Assembly: GCA_023250795.1 (NCBI GenBank)
Contig: JAHFAB010000163.1
Location: 1 to 5,214, forward strand
Direction of reading: 5' to 3'
Origin: Bacteriovoracaceae bacterium
GTDB taxonomy: Bacteria > Bdellovibrionota > UBA1018
Length of the DNA: 5,214 nt
Shown: one piece after another, positions 1 through 5,214 of the stretch
Layout of the letters: every line of letters begins with the position of its first letter
Position numbering within the stretch: the first letter of the stretch is position 1
Notes under the pieces: model-generated
Database searches by the model: none
Told to the model about the DNA's origin: nothing
The model's input: the letters and a program-made list of their open reading frames with translations, nothing else
Position numbers and translations under genes: made by a program

Positions 1-41
1 CTCCAGACCACGAGATTTATATTTTAGTATAAATTCTGGAG
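1..41. repeat. Bulged inverted repeat within the left-edge gene
   Basis: CTCCAGA (1-7) is the exact reverse complement of TCTGGAG (35-41), and ATTTATA (15-21) of TATAAAT (28-34). Together they could form two stacked 7-bp stems with a 6-nt loop (22-27) and a 7-nt bulge (8-14) on one side only. It lies inside the coding region of the minus-strand partial gene and begins at the window edge, so it may extend further. There is no poly-U tail typical of a terminator. It may be a chance product of the coding sequence. Confidence 0.4.
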
Positions 42-186
42 TGGGCGCCTCGTCTTTTCGAAATAAGGTCATCATGTGTTGGTTTTGAGAGAAATAGAGA
101 TGCACATCGAACTCAAGCGTGATCAAAGGCTTTATATCCGAAAGTTTAGCATCAAAATAATCTGTAATTTCTTTTGATTTTGTCAT
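1..186 (-). CDS. Hypothetical protein, N-terminal 62 residues only (possible HD-GYP/signalling-protein N-terminus)
   Basis: The gene starts at an ATG on the minus strand (184-186) and stays open to the left window edge, so only the first 62 residues are visible; they begin MTKSKEITDYFD and end KYKSRGLE. Its start overlaps the stop of the upstream 458-residue gene in the four-base arrangement ATGA, and an AAGG lies 4 nt upstream (191-194), which fixes the start and suggests translational coupling. The segment reads as a short alpha/beta domain. The pattern of a hydrophobic strand ending LYFSQN, a charged 'LFRKDEAPTPEFI' stretch, then a helix ending KYKSRGLE resembles an N-terminal domain I associate from memory with HD-GYP and related signalling proteins of Bdellovibrio-like bacteria. 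No catalytic motif is visible because the rest is missing. The reading frame is certain enough; the family suggestion is weak. Confidence 0.7.
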   Translation of the reverse strand, partial: MTKSKEITDYFDAKLSDIKPLITLEFDVHLYFSQNQHMMTLFRKDEAPTPEFILKYKSRGLE

Positions 187-1559
187 GATGCCTTTTTGTG
201 TTGCCTAAAACCTCTTAAAATATTTGCAATTTTCAGTATCCATTCCTGTTCCATTTGGACTAATTTTTCTATTTTAAATTTTGTTTTTTCAATTTCTTGT
301 GGCGAAGCATGTGTCCCTTCAAGTTGTGAGATTTGAGCTTCAAGCAGCTGTATTTGTAGTTGGGCGTCAGAAAAGCGTTCTTGAAAAGCGTCTAATAATG
401 CTTCTGCGTCTGGAGGCGGCATGGATTGAGATGAACCTATTCCTCCCAGTAAAAGTTCACGAAGTTTCTCGTCTCTTGCAGCAAGCTCTTTTCTAAGTTG
501 TTGAATTTTTATTACAGATTCTCGGAGAATTTTTTCTTTAGCAAGGTCAGTTTGTTTGTTGGGCGCTGCCACGGCTTTTTGAAATGCTTTGAGGTGAGGA
601 GATAAGCTACTTGGTGTTTCATATGCAGGTTCAGAAACAATGGATGGGGCGATGGGCTCTATCCAAAATGAGTGCAATTCATGGGGAGCTTTTTCACTAG
701 AACTAGAGGGATAGAAACCTACAAAAATCTCAATTTGCGGAGTTTCTGAAAGAGTGTGTACTCTGAGGAGATCTGCGTGTCCGAGCAGGAGCTCGGCTGC
801 TTTGCTAAAAGTATTTTTCCGTTTGGGCCAGAAATTTTCTAATGCATCTTTGGGCGACCAACCATTGGTTACATAACAGAGCCGAAAGGCTAAAAATTTA
901 TGATCAATACCAAATTGAAAATAGGCTCTTGGATTTTTTGCAGAAAGAGCTTGATTGAGTTCTCCCTTGCCCGGTCCCTCTTCGAAGATCAAACTCCAAA
1001 GGGCAAGGAGAGCTATTTTGATAGAGTTCGCTCGAGTCTTCCAAAAAGGAAATTGCACAAATTCTGGAGTTGATAAAACCGTATCTAGCAATTCACCTGA
1101 TTTTTTCCCACTCATCCAATTATCACAATATATACGAGTGTTCTTTCCAAAATGAGGTCTTATTCCTGTGCGTAATCGATCATTCATCAAAGTGTGAATA
1201 AGAAAAACAATTTCTGAAACACTTAGGTTAACAAAATCTAATAGAATGGTTCGATAGTAATCACCTTGCTCTCCAAGTTCTAGAGGTGAGACCGGTTCAG
1301 CAAAATATCCTGCAACAGTGGGTCCTGTCGTTCGAGTCAAACCATAAAATGCTTCAATTTTGCTCCACTGTAAGTACAGATAGGTTGGACAAAGGACGAG
1401 TTTAAACTCTTTGCTTTCGAGTTTTTTTAGAAAATCACTTTCTGAAATATTTCCATTGATGATTTCTACGGACGAGATTCTACGAATTCCGTTTAAAATA
1501 CGGGCGAGTATATGCTTTTTTTCTCGCGAAAGGCGATTGTCTAAGACAAAGGCAATCAT
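183..1559 (-). CDS. Hypothetical protein, 458 aa, alpha/beta N-terminus with C-terminal coiled coil
   Basis: I do not recognise this protein. Its ATG (1557-1559) is preceded by GGAGA at 1567-1571 with a 7-nt spacer, supporting the start. Residues 1-130 alternate hydrophobic strands (IAFVLD, VEIING, KLVLCPT, TVAGYF, RTILLDFV) with amphipathic helices, an alpha/beta layout that could be a degenerate receiver-like fold, although no phosphoacceptor motif is evident. Residues 140-300 form a probably globular middle section rich in Trp and Phe. Residues 301-335 are a Pro/Ser/Ala-rich linker. Residues 338-370 and 386-450 are charged, heptad-like helices likely to form coiled coils, separated by a Gly/Ser/Pro-rich hinge. 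There is no signal peptide and no convincing membrane segment (the hydrophobic stretch 181-192 is too short), so it is probably cytoplasmic. It is divergent from metG and coupled by ATGA overlap to the next minus-strand gene. A scaffold or regulatory role is possible but unproven. Confidence 0.85.
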   Translation of the reverse strand: MIAFVLDNRLSREKKHILARILNGIRRISSVEIINGNISESDFLKKLESKEFKLVLCPTYLYLQWSKIEAFYGLTRTTGPTVAGYFAEPVSPLELGEQGDYYRTILLDFVNLSVSEIVFLIHTLMNDRLRTGIRPHFGKNTRIYCDNWMSGKKSGELLDTVLSTPEFVQFPFWKTRANSIKIALLALWSLIFEEGPGKGELNQALSAKNPRAYFQFGIDHKFLAFRLCYVTNGWSPKDALENFWPKRKNTFSKAAELLLGHADLLRVHTLSETPQIEIFVGFYPSSSSEKAPHELHSFWIEPIAPSIVSEPAYETPSSLSPHLKAFQKAVAAPNKQTDLAKEKILRESVIKIQQLRKELAARDEKLRELLLGGIGSSQSMPPPDAEALLDAFQERFSDAQLQIQLLEAQISQLEGTHASPQEIEKTKFKIEKLVQMEQEWILKIANILRGFRQHKKAS

Positions 1560-1629
1560 GAACGAATCTCCACGTTTTCTTATCGGCTTGATTTCTGAGT
1601 ATTATTAAGGATATTGATAAGATGGCGGT
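1560..1629. promoter_or_regulatory. Divergent intergenic region with presumed promoters for both gene blocks
   Basis: This is the only non-coding stretch of note and separates the divergent start codons of the 458-residue gene and metG, so both promoters should lie here or reach into the flanking genes. On the plus strand, TATTAT at 1600-1605 could serve as a -10 element, with only a weak TTCTTA at 1577-1582 at -35 distance. On the minus strand, AT-rich sequence over about 1600-1608 offers a TAATAC-like -10, but no good -35 is seen. No clear operator, palindrome or T-box-like structure is visible; the space is too short for a T-box leader. The presence of promoters is inferred from gene layout, and the exact elements are uncertain. 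Confidence 0.4.
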
Positions 1630-3207
1630 GTGGATCAAGTGAAAAAAACCAACTATATTACTACGGCAATTGTTTATCCAAACTCAAGAATCCATGTGGG
1701 GTGGGCTTGGGAGTGCTTAGGAGCGGATTGGTTAGCTCGTGGACTGAGTGCGTTAGGTGAAAAAACCTATTTTGTTACTGGTATGGACGAACATTCCGTA
1801 AAAGTTCAACGCGCAGCAGAAGTCAAAAATCTTTCACCGCAGTCTTATTGCGATCAAATGTCTGAAGACATTCAAAAAGTGTTAACGCAGATGGGAATTC
1901 GATACGATCGCTTTATTCGAACTTCTGATGCAGATCATCAGTGTGTAGTGCAGAGTTTAGTTCAGAGAGCTTTTGATCAGGGAGATATTTACAAAGCAAA
2001 GTATGAGGGATTTTATTGCGAAGGATGTGAGGCGTTTTATACAGAAAAAGATCTGAAAGAGGGGGTTTGTCCTGCGCATAATAAATCGGCCAAATGGATC
2101 ACTGAGGAGAATTATTTTTTTAGACTTTCTAAATATCAAGATCGCTTATTGAAACTATTTCAAGATCAACCCACTTTTTTACAGCCTGAATATCGAAAAG
2201 CGGAGGTTGTCAATTTTATACAAGCAGGGTTGAAAGACTTTTCTATTTCTCGTTCTACTTTTTCCTGGGGGGTGCCGCTTCCGTTTGATTCGAAGCATGT
2301 GGTTTATGTTTGGTTTGATGCTTTGATTAACTATCTGACAGCTGCTGGATTAGAGTTCAAATTAAAAAATATGACTCAACCGAAGGGTGAAAGTGAAAAC
2401 CTATTTGAAAACAACTGGCCTGCTTCTGTTCATATTATTGGAAAAGACATCACACGTTTTCATTGCGTGTATTGGCCTGCGATGCTCATGTCCCTGGGGA
2501 TTGCCCTACCAGAGCGCGTTTTTGCACATGGGTTTATCCAAGTCAAAGGAGATCGTTTATCAAAAAGTTCTGGCAATGTAGTGACTCCCGATGAAGTGAT
2601 GGCGGTCAGTGGTGCGGATCCATTTCGATATTACTTATTGGCTGAAAACCAGTTTTCACAAGATGGAAATTTTTCGATTGATGCATTGGTTTTAAAAAAC
2701 AATGCCGATTTGGCCAATGACTTTGGAAACTTAGTTAATCGATCCATTAATATGGCAAGAAAATATTTTCCAGAGGTCTTAATTACTCCTCCCAAACAGA
2801 GGACGCATTCGCTCGAGGTTCAAGCGAGTTTTGAGAAACTGATTTCGGAGTTAAGACTTGCATTAGATCACATCGAGCCCTCTGAGTATGTTTTAGCCTG
2901 CAATGCACGTTCTCGCTTGTTAAACCTCTATATTGATCAAACAAAGCCTTGGGCTCTGGCAAAATTAAATACAGAGGCATCTCAAGAGCAACTTCACGAA
3001 GTTATTTATACTTTACTCGAAGGCATTCGTTGGTTGGCAACTTCATTTATTCCTGTTTTACCTTTTAAAATTCCAGAGGTGTTTAACCAGCTGGGAATAG
3101 CTTTTCCTGAAGCTTTCGGTTCCTTGAAAGCGCTCGAATGGGGTGAGTTATCTTATAAGCCCTCACAACCTCAACCGATTTATCCAAGATTGGAGTTACC
3201 TCAGTGA
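1630..3207 (+). CDS. metG: Methionyl-tRNA synthetase, short form
   Basis: This class I aminoacyl-tRNA synthetase charges tRNA-Met with methionine in the cytoplasm, for both initiation and elongation. The catalytic Rossmann domain opens with YITTAIVYPN and an HVGW version of the HIGH signature (residues 22-25). A single-knuckle zinc site follows with C130, C133, C147 and H150, then VYVWFDALINY (224-234), HIIGKDITRFH (268-278) and an RLSKS version of KMSKS (309-313). The anticodon-binding helical domain shows NADLANDFGNLVNR (358-371) and TKPWALAK (438-445), including the Trp expected to contact the CAU anticodon. At 525 residues it lacks the C-terminal Trbp111-like tRNA-binding domain of the longer forms, as in other short MetRS enzymes. 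The start is uncertain: GTG at 1630 or GTG at 1639 (giving VKKTNYITT, closer to the usual family start). Neither has a strong Shine-Dalgarno, and an in-frame stop at 1618-1620 rules out starts further upstream. The stop overlaps the next gene. Confidence 0.96.
   Translation: MDQVKKTNYITTAIVYPNSRIHVGWAWECLGADWLARGLSALGEKTYFVTGMDEHSVKVQRAAEVKNLSPQSYCDQMSEDIQKVLTQMGIRYDRFIRTSDADHQCVVQSLVQRAFDQGDIYKAKYEGFYCEGCEAFYTEKDLKEGVCPAHNKSAKWITEENYFFRLSKYQDRLLKLFQDQPTFLQPEYRKAEVVNFIQAGLKDFSISRSTFSWGVPLPFDSKHVVYVWFDALINYLTAAGLEFKLKNMTQPKGESENLFENNWPASVHIIGKDITRFHCVYWPAMLMSLGIALPERVFAHGFIQVKGDRLSKSSGNVVTPDEVMAVSGADPFRYYLLAENQFSQDGNFSIDALVLKNNADLANDFGNLVNRSINMARKYFPEVLITPPKQRTHSLEVQASFEKLISELRLALDHIEPSEYVLACNARSRLLNLYIDQTKPWALAKLNTEASQEQLHEVIYTLLEGIRWLATSFIPVLPFKIPEVFNQLGIAFPEAFGSLKALEWGELSYKPSQPQPIYPRLELPQ
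3192..3195 (+). promoter_or_regulatory. Ribosome binding site of the histidine kinase gene, inside metG
   Basis: GGAG lies within the last codons of metG, 8 nt upstream of the GTG at 3204. It supports this GTG as the kinase start, and with the GTGA stop/start overlap it suggests both fresh initiation and translational coupling. Confidence 0.65.
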
Positions 3208-4832
3208 AGAGTTCACTTCACCGAAAAATTTTAGCTTTTGTCAGTGCCTTAATTCTACTTTCTCTGTTGGGTTCAACATTGAGTCTTTATCGGATCACTG
3301 AAGTGAATAAATCTTTGGATGCAATTAATCGTGTCTCAATTCCACTGGGTCGATTGTTTACTCAAATGCAATCCGATGCAGATATTTTTCACCGCGAATT
3401 AGAGCGAAGACTGGGGTATGCGCACTGGAATGACCCTCATTGGAGAGCAAGACCTATTCCAAACTGGATTGAAGAAGTTTTGGAAAACGAAATTCAAAAA
3501 ACAAAAGAGTTTATTAGCAAAGATCTGCCTTGGAGTAACTCCGAATCCAGAGATCATTGGTACACTTGGCAGAGTGGGCTTTCTCAGGACTTTACGACGC
3601 TTCGAAATGAGGCAAATCAGCTTTATTCTGCTTTGGATAAAAAAGATGAGGCTTTGGCGACTCAAATTTACCCCCGATGGGTTGCAAGTCTTGAGGGGTG
3701 GAAAAGGCGGCTTCAGTGGGGGACAAGTGAATATGAGAGAACACTTCGCCAAACATTTTCTCACGCAGAGGCACGTGTTTCCGAGCTAAGAATAGGGCTT
3801 GAAATTATTTTAGCCGTAGTTGTTTCTTTTTCACTTTTTTTGTTGTGGTTAGGAGAAATGGCTCTTAGACCTCTAGGGCAGCTCACTCAATTGGCGAGAG
3901 AAATTACACAAAGAGGATTAAGAAAAGAAGACAAAACTCGATTTCCAGGAGTCGTTCTTACAAGGCAAGACGAAGTCAGTCAATTGGCCAGAGAGTTTCA
4001 TCATATGGCTACGGCGCTTTTGGAACGTGAAAAAATCGTGGAAACTCAAAAAGATCGATTACAAGAACAGAATCGTTTGCTCAAAGAGATGGAAGAGTTA
4101 AACAAACTAGCAGCTATTGGGAAAATGTCTGCCCAAGTCGCGCATGAAATTAGAAATCCACTCCACTCTATCGGATTAGAAGCTGAAATGGCTTTAGAAA
4201 CTGCGACTAAAATAAAAGAACCTGCGTTAAAACAATCCTTAAAATCCATATTACTTTCTGTAGATCGACTTGAGAAAATTACAGAAAATTATCTGAAATT
4301 TTCGAGGCTTTCTATGGGAGAAAAAAGAGAGGTGGATTTGGGTGAAGTATTAGAGTCAGTTTTGGCTGCTTACGGTTCAGTATGCGAGACTCAGAAAATA
4401 CGAGTTCATTGGGCAAGGTCCGAAAATGCAAACTTGAAAGTTTGGGGTGATCCAGACCTATTGGAACACGCTTTGAGTAATTTATTTCAAAATGCTTTTC
4501 AGGCTTTAGAAGGCGTGAATGAACCTACGATTACATGGAGTTTGGGAAGTATGGAAACAGGAAGAGTTTGGGTTCGAATTGAAGATAATGGTCCTGGGGT
4601 TGCGCCAGAAATTAGAGAAAAACTTTTTACTCCTTTTATGACTACTCGTGCTCAGGGCACAGGTCTTGGGCTTTCTTTTGTCAAGCGAGTGGTAGAGGAG
4701 AATGGTGGGGAAATTGAATACAAGAAAATTGAAAAAGGTGCTTGTTTTGAAATGATTTTTCGTAATTATGATTTTGAAACACCTATGATTCAGGAGACGA
4801 CTCCCGAGGTTTCACTAGGAGGTGCACTATGA
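3204..4832 (+). CDS. Membrane-bound sensor histidine kinase (HAMP-HisKA-HATPase)
   Basis: This 542-residue protein is a two-component sensor kinase that autophosphorylates on histidine and should pass phosphate to the response regulator encoded immediately downstream. Order of parts: membrane segment 1 at about 9-28; an extracytoplasmic sensor region at about 29-196, mostly helical and with nine Trp; membrane segment 2 at about 197-217; HAMP linker about 218-273, with the typical RPLGQL start; a coiled connector about 274-300; HisKA with the H-box QVAHEIRNPL, phosphoacceptor H314; and HATPase_c with N-box NLFQNAFQAL (N426, N430), G1 DNGPG (461-465), F-box LFTPFMTT (474-481) and G2 GTGLGL (485-490). 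All catalytic boxes look intact. The layout resembles NtrB/ZraS-type kinases that pair with sigma-54 activators. The GTG start overlaps the metG stop (GTGA), and the stop overlaps the regulator start (ATGA). The ligand is unknown; the sensor region matches no domain I can name. Confidence 0.95.
   Translation: MKSSLHRKILAFVSALILLSLLGSTLSLYRITEVNKSLDAINRVSIPLGRLFTQMQSDADIFHRELERRLGYAHWNDPHWRARPIPNWIEEVLENEIQKTKEFISKDLPWSNSESRDHWYTWQSGLSQDFTTLRNEANQLYSALDKKDEALATQIYPRWVASLEGWKRRLQWGTSEYERTLRQTFSHAEARVSELRIGLEIILAVVVSFSLFLLWLGEMALRPLGQLTQLAREITQRGLRKEDKTRFPGVVLTRQDEVSQLAREFHHMATALLEREKIVETQKDRLQEQNRLLKEMEELNKLAAIGKMSAQVAHEIRNPLHSIGLEAEMALETATKIKEPALKQSLKSILLSVDRLEKITENYLKFSRLSMGEKREVDLGEVLESVLAAYGSVCETQKIRVHWARSENANLKVWGDPDLLEHALSNLFQNAFQALEGVNEPTITWSLGSMETGRVWVRIEDNGPGVAPEIREKLFTPFMTTRAQGTGLGLSFVKRVVEENGGEIEYKKIEKGACFEMIFRNYDFETPMIQETTPEVSLGGAL
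4817..4823 (+). promoter_or_regulatory. Strong ribosome binding site of the response regulator gene
   Basis: AGGAGGT is a near-perfect Shine-Dalgarno sequence located in the final codons of the kinase gene, about 6 nt before the ATG at 4829. It fixes the start of the regulator and is the strongest such site in the window, suggesting that the regulator is translated more efficiently than the kinase. Confidence 0.85.
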
Positions 4833-5214
4833 ATTCTAAAAGAATCCTTCTTGTCGATGACGATCCGCAGGCACTAGAGTCTACAAAGAGAATTTTAGAG
4901 ATTTCTGGTTATGAGGTCCTAACAGCCTCTGACGGGAAACTGGCTTTAGATTATCTAAAACCTAGTCTTGAGAAAAAAGCCATAGAGTTTGATGTAGTTC
5001 TAACGGACGTTCGAATGCCACAGATGGGTGGGCTAGAATTGCTCAGAGCTGTGTCACTTTGTGGAGAAAAAACTCCAGTCATTCTCATGACAGCCTATGG
5101 AAAAGTGCGAGATGCTGTTTGGGCGATGAAACTCGGTGCTGTAGATTTTCTGATGAAACCGTTTAAGAGGCAAACGCTTCTATCAGCTTTAGAAATGGCT
5201 TTGAAAAGATCGAA
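4829..5214 (+). CDS. Response regulator, NtrC-like receiver domain (3' end outside window)
   Basis: The first 128 residues are visible and form one complete receiver domain; the gene continues past the right edge. The start RILLVDDDP supplies the acidic pocket (D10-D11-D12 region). The phosphoacceptor is D60 in LTDVRMPQMGG, the conserved switch Thr is T88 in LMTAYG, and K110 is in the MKPF motif. The stretch TAYGKVRDAVWAMKLGAVDFLMKPF is typical of NtrC/AtoC/ZraR-family receivers, so a sigma-54-interacting AAA+ domain and a Fis-type DNA-binding domain probably follow, but neither can be seen. It should be the phosphorylation target of the kinase just upstream, with which it shares an ATGA overlap. 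It is cytoplasmic and probably a transcriptional activator. The receiver call is very safe; the sigma-54 output is inferred from the sequence style only. Confidence 0.95.
   Translation, partial: MNSKRILLVDDDPQALESTKRILEISGYEVLTASDGKLALDYLKPSLEKKAIEFDVVLTDVRMPQMGGLELLRAVSLCGEKTPVILMTAYGKVRDAVWAMKLGAVDFLMKPFKRQTLLSALEMALKRS

Noticed and set aside
281..1155. Short plus-strand open frames opposite the 458-residue gene
   Set aside because: They are antisense to a longer, well-initiated gene, show low-complexity or irregular composition, and have no independent evidence of coding.
1560..1629. T-box or S-box (SAM) riboswitch upstream of metG
   Set aside because: The spacer is only about 70 bp, shows no specifier-loop, antiterminator or kink-turn pattern, and has no terminator. 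Such leaders need considerably more sequence.
1642..1648. A7 run near the metG start as a programmed slippage or frameshift site
   Set aside because: The metG frame is intact from both candidate GTG codons without any shift, and no stimulatory structure is evident, so the run is most likely ordinary Lys codons.
3190..3220. Terminator or promoter between metG and the kinase gene
   Set aside because: The genes overlap by four bases and no stem-loop with a T-run is present; co-transcription is the simpler reading.
3399..3789. Overlapping long open frames on both strands (about 121-123 codons) inside the kinase sensor region
   Set aside because: They lie wholly within the kinase gene, which has clear domain support. 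Their translations have no recognisable motifs and their starts lack good ribosome binding sites; they are shadows of the real frame.

Overview
The window is a compact, AT-leaning bacterial segment carrying five protein genes, two of them cut by the window edges. The genes form two divergent blocks that share a roughly 70-bp intergenic region (about 1560-1629). Protein style suggests a predatory-type or related delta-proteobacterium-like lineage (Bdellovibrionota/Oligoflexia). The clues are a moderate G+C, a PilZ/HD-GYP-like N-terminus beside a coiled-coil hypothetical protein, and an NtrC-style two-component pair. This placement is an inference from gene style and could be wrong.

Minus-strand block (1-1559): a 458-residue protein of unknown function with an alpha/beta N-terminal half and a coiled-coil C-terminal third. 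It is followed, through an ATGA overlap, by the first 62 residues of a second protein that runs off the left edge. The overlap indicates one transcript and probable translational coupling.

Plus-strand block (1630-5214): a short-form methionyl-tRNA synthetase (metG) overlaps by GTGA with a membrane-bound sensor histidine kinase. That kinase overlaps by ATGA with an NtrC-like response regulator whose receiver domain is complete but whose output region lies beyond the right edge. The kinase has two membrane segments, a roughly 168-residue extracytoplasmic sensor region, HAMP, HisKA and HATPase domains. Kinase and regulator are almost certainly cognate partners. Their coupling to a housekeeping tRNA synthetase is the most notable organisational point.

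No RNA genes, mobile elements, CRISPR arrays or convincing terminators were seen. The remaining curiosities are a bulged hairpin at the extreme left edge, a six-codon mini-ORF ending on a possible metG start, and an unidentified coiled-coil protein. Nothing here clearly amounts to a new biological system.
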